A DNA stretch of 52,781 bases from Trachelipus rathkii (taxonomy: Eukaryota; Arthropoda; Malacostraca; Isopoda; Trachelipodidae). Each line of letters opens with the position of its first letter. Positions within the stretch are counted from its first letter, which is position 1. The stretch covers positions 1 to 52,781 of the forward strand of contig JABUQX010100416.1 of NCBI GenBank assembly GCA_015478945.1. Reading direction: 5' to 3'. The notes beneath the pieces are model-generated. The model did not search any database. It was not told where the DNA came from and saw only the letters and a program-made list of their open reading frames with translations. Positions 35,035-48,059 of the stretch are shown here, piece by piece. The position numbers and the translations under genes were made by a program.

Positions 35035-35411
35035 CGAATCATGGTCCGACGATTGCGGCAACCTGGCCTATAAATATTCGATTGGGCAGCCATTGTTTCA
35101 ACACATTCCATAGAAAATGAATTGATTATCCGGTAAAGGTCAAATGGAGTAAATAATAAGTAATTAATAAGTTTGCGCACTTTAAATTTAAAAAAGTTTA
35201 AATCTATGAAACTAACTAAACTCAGCAGAGTTTATAATTAACGTAATTTACTTGTTTATATTTATAATTTATCTTTATATTAATTTTTGGCAATGTATTA
35301 AAAACACTCACGTATTGGCCAGGCTCGTAACTTACGATGTTTATTCAGATTACGTTTAGATTTAAAAAAATATTGATTTGGTTAACTGGAGGCAGATAAC
35401 CCAAATGAGCA
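35035..35411. other. Unique AT-rich DNA, right arm
   Basis: Mirrors 4,138-4,500; GGAGGCAGATAACCC at 35,383-35,397 is the clearest anchor. Confidence 0.55.
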
Positions 35412-35600
35412 TCATTATATATAATATATTATATATATATAGAGTATATAATATGATATATATATTAGTTTAATATATTATATATATATTTATAGTATAT
35501 ATATATATTATATAATAATTATTGATATATATATATATTATATTTTACTTGATGACTCGTTTTTAATGAGAAGAAATGAAATAGTAATAAAATTCAGTGA
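35412..35600. repeat. TA tract replacing the left-arm G-rich segment
   Basis: Lies exactly opposite 3,895-4,135 but is TA repeat plus short AT-rich sequence and shares nothing legible with it. Confidence 0.6.
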
Positions 35601-36594
35601 TTTTTTACTTCAACGTATTATTAAGTTTTATTAGAATTTTTTTTTCAGGCGGCATGAAAATTATCTAAAATTTATCATGCTTGAAGTTTGAACGTGGGTG
35701 CGGAGGGCTATAAATTTTAAATTAATAATAGCCTATGATGAAGGAGTTTTGTTAATCTTATACAATATATATGTATTTAGGGAATTTTAGTGGGGAGGGG
35801 AAGGATGTGTGGGTCTGGCCAATTTTAAAGAAACCTTTTTTGTTTCAGATAAATTTTTTCCGCTAATCCTTTTTTTTTTCCCATTTTGCTAATTTTTTAA
35901 TAGCTTCTTAAAATGCATATTAAAAAAACATTTGCATACTCTAACAAACTATCCTGCCTAAAACACATATGGATAAAAGATTTAACCTGACAATCAATAT
36001 ATGTGTGAGTAACACCATTTAACAAAACTTTAACCTAACAATTGTCGTTAACATAACAATATTCCACCTAACCTTTCCTCTGAGAAATTAATAGTTGTTA
36101 ATCTAGCATCATCTATTTGAACTTTAGCATAACCCAACTGTGTTACCCTCAGATCTTCTCTTTCACTTGGGCATACTAGGATCACCGCTATTAAATTTGA
36201 ACGAGATCATTATTTAATGTCTATCAGGAATTCGTGTCTTTGTCCTCACGGAATAGTCGCCCATGTAAGGAGGGCGCGCCCTCAATGAAGGTGCAAGCTG
36301 ACACTTCCTGACCGCAAAGGGGTACGTGCCCTCACGCCGACTGTGGCTCTGTTGCCTCCTATAATTATTTCTTTCCCAAGAAGTCTATAATTCTATCATG
36401 GATGGTTTTGACTTCTTCGTGTTTCATATTTTTCTAAAAAATTAAAGCAGTCAGTAGCAAATTTAAAGTTGTGATGCTAGAACTTAAAACCCAGCTTGGC
36501 TCCCCGTCCCCGAATTTAAGGAAGGTAACTATCTCCTGAACAAAAAGTTACATAATATCTACAGTCTAATCTAAAAATATTCATAAATACTTAA
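35601..36594. other. Unique DNA, right arm, no gene
   Basis: Mirrors 2,886-3,880, including the GC-richer part at 36,230-36,350. Confidence 0.55.
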
Positions 36595-36745
36595 ATTATA
36601 GTATATATATATAATAGTAATAGTAATATAATAGTATATATATATATATATAGAATTATAGTATCATATATTATATTATATATATATTATATAATACATA
36701 GTATTTATATACTTTTCATATATACCAGATGTATATATATTGTGT
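36595..36745. repeat. TA-rich tract, right arm
   Basis: Mirror of 2,718-2,885. Confidence 0.8.
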
Positions 36746-37794
36746 GGATAGATTAAGTAAAATAAATCTGAGAAGTTGAAAAATTTTACTAACTCATACC
36801 ACTTACTTGGCATACGTTTGATAAGTTTTAAAACTTATTTGTGTCGGAAATTCTTGTAACAAAGTTACAAATATTAAGGTTGAAAATTTCTCATTTTCGT
36901 TTCTCATGACCAAGTAAGCGTAAGCTCGTCCACATTCAAAGCACATCAAGAGACTTTTTCATTCTCAGATTGTGTTACTTGATATTCCAAGCTTTGTTCA
37001 ACGAGCGAAAAATTCATAGATACAATTTGTCTAAAATCAGAGGAACATTAGAGTTTGTTTCAGTTTCAAGGCAACATTTATATCTAATAACAAGATTTCC
37101 GCATTGAAGTACGTGTTTGTTGCCGCTGAATATTGAGCTCCTTTGACCCCTCCACCTGCTCTTGCAGCTGCAGCCTGACTAGCTAAGTTAGTGCTATTAA
37201 AAATATTTACAAAAGACAGAAAGTGTGGCGGGTTGACGAAGTCTTATATGCTTGGTATACTCGTATAAGGAAATAAAACATTTTCCTGATCCGAAATCTA
37301 TTTAGCAATATCGTATCTCCTCCCAAAGAAAGATGCTTATGGCTCTTATAAAACGTGAGCGATAAAATGTGAAGAAAAACCACAGAGATTACCCCAGCCA
37401 TCTTCTTTTACATTTCTGCATTTATAATTTTTAACCGTTGGTACCCATAGGCACTCAAATTTTCTGTAATGTTCAACTAATTAGATAATTTAATCGTTAT
37501 TCCACTTCACTATTTGAGAATTTTTTATGTCAATGTTGTCCGCAACCGAAGGAGAACTATTCTTTTGGTGTCTTTTTTTTTCTTTTTGCATATACTGTAA
37601 CAATGGAATCAGGGGAAACAAGTTGCGACTTTTGTTGCTGGCAACAAAACTTAAAGAAACGTTGTGAAACATGCGGCAACACGTCAACAACTGGCAACTT
37701 TTTCAGGGACATGACATCATCGAAAGTTCCTCGTGTTTCTTCAGGATAAAGATGATCAGCTGGGCAACCATCTTATAATTTTTAATTGACTCTA
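36746..37794. other. Unique AT-rich DNA, right arm, best-preserved mirror
   Basis: Mirrors 1,671-2,717. 37,380-37,515 is nearly identical to the left arm on the opposite strand. Frames of 64-66 codons on the minus strand are not open in the left arm, so they are not genes. Confidence 0.6.
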
Positions 37795-37802
37795 CGTGAC
37801 TT

Positions 37803-37834
37803 GTTTCGACCTTAGGACTAAGGGGTCATCTCAG
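37803..37834 (-). ncRNA. Hammerhead-like hairpin motif, right-arm copy
   Basis: On the minus strand: CTGAGA core (37,829-37,834), an 8-bp stem II with GACC and CTTAG against CTAAGGTC, a two-base loop, then GAAAC (37,803-37,807). The stem is complete here and imperfect at 1,630-1,662. The core lacks one A relative to the left arm. It is the mirror of the left copy. Confidence 0.42.
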
Positions 37835-37849
37835 AAATGTAGTTCAAAA

Positions 37850-38101
37850 TATTATAATAATATAATAATAATAATAATATAATAATAATAAAGTGAATAC
37901 TGAATAATATATAATAAGTATAATAATAATAATCTATGAACGAAAATTTATACTAATGTGAATAATGGTTAAGAATAATTTATTTACTAATATTGACAAT
38001 ATGAAAATAATGAAAAATTGAAAATAATGAAAATAATGAAAATATTGAAAATATTGAATATTGAAAATAATGAAAAATATTGATAATAATAAACATAATA
38101 A

Positions 38102-38139
<38 letters not shown>

Positions 38140-38549
38140 TAATAATAATAAAAATAATAATAATAAAAATAATAAAAATAAACATAATAAAAATATAATA
38201 TATAATGTAATATAATAATAATATACTAATAATATATAATAATAATCATAATAATATTAATAATAATAATAATAGTAATAAATATTAATTGCCTTGAGAC
38301 TCTGTCACTCTATATTAATAAAGTATAAATAATAGTAAAATAAAATACAAAAATGAAAAATAAAAAGAGAATAGCAAATTCTTTCTTGATTGAATACAAA
38401 TACAAATACAAATACATCGATACATCCATACTACTCACGATAGCAAATCAGAAAATCAAAAATAAAATTAAAAATAAAATAAAAATAAATAATAAAATAA
38501 AATAAATAATAATAATAATCGGCTAATAGCATAATAATATATGAATAAT

Positions 38550-38582
<33 letters not shown>

Positions 38583-38720
38583 ATAATAATATAATAGATA
38601 ATAATAATTATTATTATTATTATTTTATAGAATTTTATTATTATTATTGATGTATTTTAGTTATTATTATTATTATATTATATTATATTATTATTATTAT
38701 TATTATTATATTATTATACC
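37850..38720. repeat. AAT/ATT microsatellite, right arm
   Basis: AAT units to about 38,600, then ATT units from 38,600 to 38,720. The longest pure AAT run is near 38,102-38,136. Mirror of 780-1,620. The isoleucine-rich minus-strand frame is repeat translation. Confidence 0.92.
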
Positions 38721-38725
38721 CTTTA

Positions 38726-38785
38726 ACTACAGTTCTGACAGATGAACCTTAGTCTTTAAGTCGAACGTCACGTAAGTTCACGATT
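38726..38785 (+). ncRNA. Second, inverted hammerhead-like motif copy
   Basis: CTACAGTTCTGACAGATGA at 38,726-38,744, then CCTTAGTC and GTCGAACGTCACG, is a diverged plus-strand copy of the motif that is on the minus strand at 37,803-37,834. The pair bracket the AAT/ATT tract in inverted orientation. It mirrors the degraded copy at 696-745. Confidence 0.35.
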
Positions 38786-39078
38786 AAGAAATTATTAATG
38801 CTTTTTGCGATGTTTCATATTACCCATATATATATTTTAACGTTTAAGTTAATCATATTAATTCTTTTCACACTATATATATAATACTACATATATATTA
38901 TATATATATATATAATATATATTATTATATAATATATTATATATATAACACATAATGATAATATAATAATATATATATATATAGATATTATAAAGTATAT
39001 ATATATATATTAATATATATACTCACACTACTCTCACACTACATATACTAACACACTCACACCACTAAACTACCCTAA

Positions 39079-39115
<37 letters not shown>

Positions 39116-39165
39116 AATATAGTTATATTAATATATAATATATATATTTATATATATATATAAAC
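38786..39165. repeat. TA-rich tract, right arm outer end
   Basis: TA repeat with a CACACTA-rich interruption at 39,022-39,075. Mirror of 336-600. Confidence 0.8.
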
Positions 39166-39510
39166 TTTGATGGTATAGGTCAGAGGATTACATATGGGTA
39201 CTCCAGAGTTTAGGGAATATTAGTACCGGTGAATTACGACAGACATGACATAATATATAAACGGCATTTGACAATGTGCAATTGATAATTAACTTCGATA
39301 TTTACTTATAATGTTATTATTCCTATGGAAATAATTATCATCTTAGTTACGCGTTATTCCAACAAAAAAAATAGTTTTATTAAGCTTTAGTTTAGTTTAA
39401 ATATTGTTACATTAAATTTAAATTATAAACATTAATATTTAAAGTAAAATCTAATCAATTAATTTGTATAGTCGCATTCTAGCAAGCATAATTAACTTTT
39501 TCCTCAGTCA

Positions 39511-39771
39511 AAACTCGTGACCGAGCAAATCCTTATCTTATTATAGTGTCCGCTTTTGCAAGTTGACATTTTAGATTTGCCCATTGTTTGTTTTTGTTTT
39601 CTTCAACCATTCTCCAAAATTGTTACATACGGCGAATTACATGGAATATATGTTTCTTTTGCAATCTCTGTTGTTTCAAATGGAGAAAAAATGAGTAGGA
39701 TTTTAGATCTCTAGTAGAAACTTAGTCAAAGATGGCGAAAAGTTGAAATATTTAATATATTCGTATTTTTA
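39511..39771. other. First sequence beyond the palindrome
   Basis: Complex AT-rich DNA with no partner in the window. It marks where the mirrored copy would have continued before position 1. Confidence 0.6.
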
Positions 39772-39838
39772 TTGTGTTGTGTGTGTTGTGTGTGTGTGTG
39801 GTGTGTGGTGTGTGTGGTGTGTGTGGTGTGTGTGTGCA
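39772..39838. repeat. GT microsatellite
   Basis: GTGTG runs with GTT and GGT interruptions. The cysteine/valine-rich frame starting here is repeat translation. Confidence 0.9.
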
Positions 39839-40860
39839 CTTTTTTGAATGATTTTTTTATTGTTTATGGTTTGTGGAACTTTGGAGCCAATCTATTTTCG
39901 GATTTTTTTTCTCTCTTTTTTTTTCAGATTTTCAGCATAGTTTTTTTTTCTCACCATTTTTTTTAAAAATCCTTTTATTTTGTCTCTTTTTTTGGATTTT
40001 TGGTCTATCCTTTATTTCGGCATTAAGTTTTTCTAATTTTCCGTTGGTGTTGTTTCCTCAAGTAGATTATAGCCTCAGACGTTTTGCTAGAACGTTATCG
40101 TGGGTGTGATAGGTCGCTCCATATGTGGAAGCAATACCTTATTCATATGGTCCCATAAATTGTTTTAATCGTTCCTACGAATTTCTCATTCTCTGGTTTT
40201 GTCTCAGAGATTTGAAATCTGCGAACAACAAACTAATCAATATTCAAGTAAATTCAGTCAACGTTTCCTTTCTCTTACTATCAATCCCAAGTCTTATGAT
40301 CAACGATAGTTGGAAACAGTTCAAGACATAGATTAGTCGTTTTCACTCTTGTTTTCTCTCTAACTGTCCTATCTTCAAAAGTAAACTTGATAAAATGATC
40401 ACTCGAGTTTAACTTTTCAACTTTTGATAAAACAACATAATTTTTTTTCACACAGGGGTTAGTTTGGGGACTTGCTTAACACCATAATAAATTTCCCTAG
40501 CTTTTTGTATATTACACAAGAGAAAATTTAAATCTTAAATTTCTGCGTAATTTTCACTAATATCGATATCGTTACAAATAATAATCGAACCCTAAATATC
40601 ATGTCTAATATATAGGAAAATATTTAATTTTAAGTATTGAAAATCCCTACCTTAACTAATTGTCGTATCGTAATGTAATATTTTTGTAATATTTTCATTT
40701 GCTACTAAAAACTATTCAGAGGTAATAATATTTATTACTATTACTAGCATAATGCTATTGCTATGGATACTACTATTACTTTAACATTGTTATTGTCAAT
40801 ATCGATGTTATTTTGTTGTCGGTCTTGTAATATATCACGATTATTTAATAATAGTCTCAT
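39839..40860. other. Unique AT-rich DNA, T-rich at first
   Basis: T runs at 39,905-39,990 are followed by complex sequence. Phenylalanine-rich frames at 39,873-40,109 and a 68-codon frame at 40,125-40,331 show no recognised motif. Confidence 0.5.
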
Positions 40861-43680
40861 ATTATCTCATCATATATTATATTATCTTATAATTATAGTA
40901 TATCTATATATATCTTAGCTCTTATACTTAGTTATATCATTATATATCTCATTACTCTATCTTATATCGGTAACTATCTATATTCACTAGTATGTGTATA
41001 ATACATCTAAGGTTATATAATATAAGTTCCAGTACGATCTATCCATATATTCCTATCAGTGATTAGTATTATATTATAACTAGTCTATATCGTATATATT
41101 CGTCTCACTAATATAATATTACGTATTTTTACTAGTTATATCTACTATAGTATCTGTCGTTACTCTGTATAGCTATTAATCTATTAGATATTCATAATAA
41201 TAGTTATCATCTTCTATCGTATACTCAGTAGTAGTAGTTAGCTCTCGTGTATTAGATATATCTTCATTCTATTGTATTAATATATTTTATATTCACTATA
41301 TATTATATATGATCTAGATATCTAGTTATTTACAGTAGTAATCTATATGTACTCTACCGTAAGTATTCGTAGAATGATATATAGTCCTACTTATAGTATG
41401 GTTATATAAATAGTTATCAGTATACGTGCTTACGTATAGTATATATATATCATACGTAATATATAAATACATTATTAGTCTAGTGTCGTGATCGTCGTTC
41501 TCTATCTATTAACGTTACCTTATTATATCTATAATCCTATAGTCTATTATATATTACTTTGAAATATATTAATCGAATCTCTCATTCGTTCGATACTGAT
41601 AATACTTCTGTCTTCATAATCTGTCTATGCAGTTATATTAGTTAAGTCATAGTGATATATATTGTATATTACGGTCAGAATATCTCATAGTGACTCGTTA
41701 AATATATCCCTTAGCTCTTTAGTTAATATCTCATCATCTGATATATAAGTGTATAGTAAGGTATTGTATCATTCAATTACTGATATTATACTCATCTAGG
41801 TGAATTATCTATATATTACTTAATATCCGATTAATACGATATGCTAGTCTGTATATATCTAGTAAGTATAATCAATATATCGATATCTCTAATGATCGTC
41901 AAGTATAATCCTACTACTATTAATAGTATTCTATAGCTATATTATCAGCTTATAGTATTAGTATATTCTTTAGATCTATGGTCTAATAGAACCGACATAG
42001 GAGAAGTCGCTGGATTCCATAATAGTACGCTATATGATCAAGGTAAAATCTCATATAGTTTCATCGTTTATATTAATACATTATATGATGTACTGATTCG
42101 TGGTTATAGCTATATGCTATATATTATCTACACAGAATCATTAAGTAATGCGTATATCTAGCTAAATATCATCTACTCGTTATCTAAGTATCATAATTAT
42201 ATTCGAGGATGATATCTATTATCATTACTCTGTAGAGTGTATCTTTATTGCTTAACTAACATATGCAACCACCTGACAATAAACATTTAGCCACCTTACT
42301 ACCATTTTGCCTTTCCACTGCTCGCATGCCCCCGCTACTTACGTCTTGAATTTCTCTGTTATACCCCACCTCTAATTCTGCTACATAATACTAAGTCTAT
42401 TACGATAACTCACAGATAATCTATAGTCTCTATTTATCATATAATATCCTTAAATATATATATACTATCTTTCATTATATCTCTATACTATGTTCTAGTT
42501 AGTATCTATCTATCTATCTATATCACTATCTCTATTACTAGTCACTATTACTTCACAATCTCGCTATAAATATATAAATCTTATATAAAGTAGTTATCTT
42601 ATTCATTGTCCGAAATACCTCTGTGCTATCAGCCCTTAGCGAAGTATATGTATATAGTAGTATAGTATATTTAAGTATATAATAGTATATATATAGTATA
42701 TACTTAGCATGTAATTATATAGTTAGTATATAGATAGTAGTATAGTATATTATGATTAGTATATGATATAGTATATAAGTAGGTATTCTTATAGAAATAC
42801 TATTATAGTAGTATTGTATTTGTTATGTATATATATTGATGAGTAATATAAGATACGTATATATATGTAGTAGGTATATATATATATATAGATAGTATAT
42901 GTATATATAATAGAACGAATGAAATATAATATATATATATATTAATGTATATATTACCTTATATTTTCAGTTTTGTGTCGTAAATACATGCTGTTGGGGC
43001 CCGTCCTCACTTATATTTCATCATTCTAATATATAGTATATGATATTATTCGTCAGCTATTCTTTATAATTCGAATATTATGTTATAAATTATATTAGGT
43101 ATTATATATTACAGCTATTAGTACTTATGGTAGGTAATAAATGTATTAATTATTATTAAGTTTATACTATATTATATATATATAGTATATAATAGATCTC
43201 TGATACATATATATTATGTATATACGTAATCGATATATATATATTATCCGTATAAGGACCATATTTCTCTCTTAACATATATATATCTATATAATAACAT
43301 TATGATAGTCTCTAGTTTTATAATCGATCACGTAATATCAGTATATCTATACTCTATACTATGTATACTATATATACTGTAATATAAATAGTATATGATT
43401 TATGGAGTTAGAAGGCTCCTATATGTTATGAAAGGTTATTATATCTATATATTATGAATCTATATATATATTATAGTATATATGATTATTATAGTATATG
43501 ATTCACTATTTTATCTTTAATATACTAATCGTCGTAAGTGATATATATTCATACTATATTTTAATATTATTATATTTATCACTCACGATAATATCTCCAG
43601 TCTATTCTATATCGTGTATCTCTTACTTCTATCTGAGATTCAGCTATCCAGGAAAACTTCTCTAGTTATATTAATATCTT
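40861..43680. other. Disordered TA-like stretch
   Basis: 2.8 kb of TATCTA, TAGTAT and ATATCT words without a stable period, interrupted by a readable island at about 42,245-42,400 (TTTAGCCACCTTACTACC at 42,285-42,302). It resembles the disordered right-arm stretches that face TA tracts, so it may itself be poorly read TA repeat. No gene. Confidence 0.55.
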
Positions 43681-43883
43681 ACTGCTATTCCCTACTACTC
43701 TTGCTTTTCATTCCTTTTAGATAGACCCTTTTGAACCTCCAAAGAATAGTGATTCCCTCTCTTTCTCAATATACATATCATTAAAATGGAAAATGTCAAG
43801 AACGTTCCTGAAAGTTACCACAGTAAGTTAATATAATCGCAAATTAGAATTGTCTCTTACTGCAAGAGTACTCTGTTATTTTA

Positions 43884-44114
43884 ATGAATCTCACCTATAG
43901 TTTGTCTTTACTCATCATATATGTTCCCACTATTATTGTTACCAATCCTTTGGTTAGAACAATATATTCCTTCAGTCTCACGTATACTTTTGCCTATTTT
44001 GTACAACCGAAAAGTACAATAGCTATCGTCATTGATCAAGTATTTATATACTATGTTATCTTAATAATGGCGCTGTTTAATTTTATGTTGATTATAGTGA
44101 TAACTACTTATTGA
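43884..44114 (+). CDS. Small hydrophobic frame, possible exon, unrecognised
   Basis: 76 codons in a readable island (43,690-44,115) between AT-rich repeats. The peptide is hydrophobic, with likely membrane segments at residues 6-20 and 55-75. A more complex middle, NPLVRTIYSFSLTYTFAYF followed by VQPKSTIAIVIDQ, has a less biased composition than the flanks. I recognise no family. The C-terminal part reads into AT-rich sequence. It might be a single exon ending near GATCAA before GTATTT at 44,034-44,045, or chance. There is no second copy to test it. Confidence 0.15.
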   Translation: MNLTYSLSLLIIYVPTIIVTNPLVRTIYSFSLTYTFAYFVQPKSTIAIVIDQVFIYYVILIMALFNFMLIIVITTY

Positions 44115-44115
44115 T

Positions 44116-44880
44116 TATATATATACAGTAAGTAGTAAGTATATTAATATATATACTTAGGCTTACTCTAAAGTATTCTATTTATATATATATAGTTAAA
44201 ATTATATAGTAGTAACTATTAATAATAATCCAGATGATAATAATAAGTTATTAAGATATTAAGGTATATTATATATAATAGATAAATATAGATATTTAAA
44301 TATATCTATTATATTATATTATATTACTATATACACATTGCTATATATTATACATCGCTCTTATCTTATTATTACGATCAAATCATAGTTTAAATATCTG
44401 CTAGATTTTTAATTATATTTAAATGTCATATAAAATCTATACGTTATATCATAGGTAATTATCATATACATATATAAATATACTCTAATATAGTATATTA
44501 TTTTCAATATATAGTATATATAGTGATAGTACTTACATATGATATATCTAATAAAGCGCATTAAATACATAATATATATTATATATATATATATTAATCT
44601 TCTCGTTCTTACTATACCTTATAAACTATTTCATTGAAATATAATATTAATATCAATATAATATATTTTGCTCTAAATATCTATACTATAATATAATATT
44701 ATATACTTATATATATCTTACTAATATATATAATAGATCTAATACATATAATATATTATATACTATTAATAATATATATATTATATACTATACTAATATA
44801 TATATCCCTATACTACTTATGTATATATACCTTTACTTAATATATAAAACTCTCATATACTCCTAATCTATAACCATATC
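44116..44880. repeat. TA-rich repeat stretch
   Basis: TA and TAATA words throughout; no gene. Confidence 0.75.
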
Positions 44881-45860
44881 TCCTAACTTATTACTATTAA
44901 TCCTATCCTAGGAGCGTATCCCGTAGGGCTGCCTATGAGTCCTAATAGGATCCTAACCGACATTTATTTTTTCAAACCCTCTCACTTTTGGTTCAGGGTA
45001 TGTCGTGTGCTGCTCTGTTCGCTCTAGTCAGACTGTACATGAGTGGTAAATTAATATAATGTTTGGTGTGCTGCTTCGTGTGTGTGAGTTTGTGCTCAAC
45101 TAAACGGAATGAATAGAATTTAAATAACAAGAAATTACCTCACGTTCAAATACTTTTATTGTCACACAACAAGCAATTGTACTCACACATAAACAACTAC
45201 ACACACACTTAAAAGAAAAAGAGTATATACCTTCAATCTATTTATTATAAACGTGAAGCACCCGACGAGCAACTTCTATCTTTTCTACCAGAATACCAAA
45301 AAATATGACGAGGTTGCCAGATGAGTTCTTATGTTTTAAAGCATTAATTCAAAGTGTCCATTACAACACTAATTCAAAATGATAATTCAAATTCTAATTC
45401 AAAGTTCCTTTAAAAACAGTCATTTCAAATATCCTTGTAACCAACACACTAAATCTTCAATATTGGCTTTTAAACAACTGCAATTACTTCAACATTAGTA
45501 CATATCTCCTAATCTATCTCTCATAACATTAAGTTACAAATGTATTGTTGGTAAAACTTATTTCTCAAACCCATTGAGTAAATTCTAAACTACTACCTAA
45601 TTAAAATTTCTATTGTATAACACTAATTCATACAATCAGATTAACCCCTTCAAAAAAAATAATAATAACTTTCAAAAAACCATTTTTTATTTTTTACCAC
45701 TTCTAGTTTTTACATATTGGACTGCTAAAAATACATTTCAATATTGACGATATAATTAATAATAATTTAATCTTGAATTTTATCTTTAATAAAAAACAAA
45801 TTGAAATATAAACGACAGTTTCAAAGAATTAACCCAAAAGAATCAAAATATAATAATTCA
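44881..45860. other. Unique DNA, no gene recognised
   Basis: Clean complex sequence. CTCACACATAAACAACTAC near 45,182 is followed by ACACACAC. The segment 45,330-45,420 repeats the word TAATTCAAA several times (ATTAATTCAAAG, ACTAATTCAAAA, TCTAATTCAAAG). No frame is convincing. Confidence 0.5.
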
Positions 45861-46005
45861 CTAAATAATATAAAATAATAATAATAATATAAAAATAATT
45901 AATAATAAAATCAATTAATAATCATATAATAATTCTACTAAATTAATAAATAATAAATAAAATTAATTATATCAATAATAATAATAAAATTATATAAAAA
46001 ATATA
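45861..46005. repeat. AAT-rich microsatellite
   Basis: AATAATAAT and AATTAATAA words. Confidence 0.8.
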
Positions 46006-46065
46006 TCAAAGAATGTCGGTGTCAGAAGTTTTATTCTTTAGATATTAAAACTAAAAATATTTTAA

Positions 46066-46260
46066 TCATTTGTATTTTAATACATAAGGTGCGGATTGAA
46101 ATTCCAGATTCTTGTCCTTTCTGCTAATGCAGTATAATGCGCTTGAAGTTCCTTGAAAAGGAGGATCAAACCAACCCTTTTCTCTGCTTGCATCATACAT
46201 TTCTTCTAAAATTTCTGAACGTATTAACATTATGTTAACAATAACAAAGAAATTTCTCAC
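46066..46260 (-). CDS. Possible terminal exon, 64 codons, unrecognised
   Basis: On the minus strand a frame ends in a stop at 46,066 and reads through SREKGWFDPPFQGTSSALYC and ISRKDKNLEFQSAPYVLKYK. This balanced amino-acid composition is unusual for the window. Upstream on the same strand TTAATACGTTCAG (near 46,219-46,231) could be a splice acceptor, so the true exon may begin there rather than at the first methionine. I recognise no domain and see no neighbouring exon. It could be the last exon of a gene or a retroelement remnant. Confidence 0.25.
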   Translation of the reverse strand: MRNFFVIVNIMLIRSEILEEMYDASREKGWFDPPFQGTSSALYCISRKDKNLEFQSAPYVLKYK

Positions 46261-46925
46261 AATGCCGGGCTAATTTGGTTTAGATTTCTTTTTTTTTTTT
46301 ACGGTGTAAACCGATGTAATCATTTTTTGAGGCTTCCTCTATTTTGCTTGAAAGTTAAATGCTTGTTGTTTGGTATTTCTGGCTAATAAATTTGTCTCGA
46401 TCGTTTACGCTAACGTGCTCATTATCCAAGTTTCGTTTTGTGACATTTAAATTGTCTATTTATGTGTTTTTATTTGCTTTGTCTAACATCGCAGGTAATA
46501 TTTTTCAATTATTTAGGTGTTTTATCTTCGATATTTCACGTTGACCTATCATGATTATATTAAATGTTTAAATTTTTAAGTATATAGCTTCAGCAAAATT
46601 CAGATGAGACTCTCATGAGTTTTATCCGTTTCTCTTTATGCAGCAGAAATCCAGCGTCCAATCTGTGAATCCTAGGTTTTGAGTTAATTTTTTTTACACC
46701 AGTATTTCATTGTAAATTACATTATATTGTTTAAACAAATATATTTAATTTATTTATTAATATTTTATTTATTTTGATATTATTTTTTATACATATTTAA
46801 AATTAGATAATAATAACTTTATATTCTGAATATAAGATTAATTGTGGAGCGCTGTCAGAACAAGCTGATCAAATGAAACATAGCACCTGCCAATCTTTAC
46901 TTGAAAGTTTCTGCTCCTTCATTAA
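46261..46925. other. Unique AT-rich DNA
   Basis: Contains a T run near 46,290 and a 61-codon plus-strand frame (46,359-46,544) with no recognised content. Confidence 0.5.
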
Positions 46926-47070
46926 ATCTCTGTTATATATATATTGGTCATGATATAATATCATATATATATTATATATTATATATATATAATTATAATT
47001 ATTATATATAATATTATATAATATATATTATAATATATATTATACTATATATATAATAATATTATACATC
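46926..47070. repeat. TA-rich tract
   Basis: TA repeat with TAA interruptions. Confidence 0.8.
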
Positions 47071-47784
47071 GGATATATATAGATTGTAAATTTAATGCAT
47101 GCTATAGAGCGTTACCAATGATATAAATCTCAAATACTCTTACTTGAATAAACAAATATACACAAACCATAGGAAATACATGAAAGCATATTAGTTCGTC
47201 TCAGGATAGTCTGCTCGCATATACATATATGTATACAAATTCATATCTGCGTATGCATTTGTATATTATTTGATATATACTTTGTTAATTGTTAAGAAGC
47301 ACTGATACATTTTGCTATCCGGGAGAAAACAAATTCAAATCTCATTATCTGATAGCGTCAAATGCAAAGCGTGCTCATCTGCTTAATTAAATTTTCATTT
47401 AGCATCATAAATTGATGTTGCATATTTATTGCTTAATTTGAAGTTTGAGATATTTGCATAAGTATTGATGAGAATTTTTTAGTAGCTTTATACAAAACAA
47501 ATATTGTTCATCTCAGTCTTGTCGGGTATCACCACGGACCTGTCACGCCATAGATCAGAGATCTTTGTCTGCAGAACTTTGGTAGGTCGCTTTACTAATA
47601 TATTTAAAGTGATCACAGGTCGGGACTATCAATTGAGTCAAAGTTTATTATGTGCAGGACTAAACTCCAGTATTGGATTCAGCATATTGTCTATGGGGCC
47701 TGCAGGGAATAATAAGTTGAAAGTGAGTAGACAACTTGTGTTTGAACCCTTGAAAACCACACACAACCCCACACATATAATCTA
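47071..47784. other. Unique segment with an open frame at 47,504-47,784
   Basis: A frame of about 90 codons begins after AT-rich sequence and runs into a TA tract. It has mixed composition (for example MFISVLSGITTDLSRHR) but no recognised domain, and its C-terminal residues are encoded by the TA tract. The 47,225-47,265 region includes ATACATATATGTAT, a 14-bp palindrome. A retroelement fragment or chance frame is as likely as an exon. Confidence 0.3.
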
Positions 47785-48055
47785 TTATATATATATATAA
47801 ATAATATAATATATCTAATATAATATATAATTAATAATAATATATATATTTATTATTTATTGCGTTTAGCATTAAGATTTCTTGAATTAGCATCAAATAA
47901 TAAACCTCAACCCAAATGATGCATTCGACCGATTTATTATTTCTTAATATAATATATTATATATATTAATATATTATATATATATATTATATATTATAAA
48001 TTATATTATTAATATATATATCTATATATATATATAATAGTATCATATTATATAT
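47785..48055. repeat. TA tracts around a short island
   Basis: TA repeats at 47,785-47,850 and 47,945-48,055; the island 47,860-47,940 is complex AT-rich sequence. Confidence 0.75.
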
Positions 48056-48059
48056 TTTT

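Larger units (their letters stand above)
18830..39510 (-). repeat. Right arm of the giant inverted repeat
   Basis: This is the reverse complement of 1-17,800, in continuous reversed order. The outer end is clear: 39,166-39,510 mirrors the first 335 bases, including the segment near 39,370-39,480 that mirrors 20-130. After about 39,510 no partner is visible. Parts of this arm, notably 18,970-20,990, 25,740-27,910 and 29,650-30,400, are longer and more scrambled than their left-arm partners, which are TA tracts there. That one-sided degradation suggests lower read accuracy on the return strand rather than evolutionary divergence. Confidence 0.92.
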
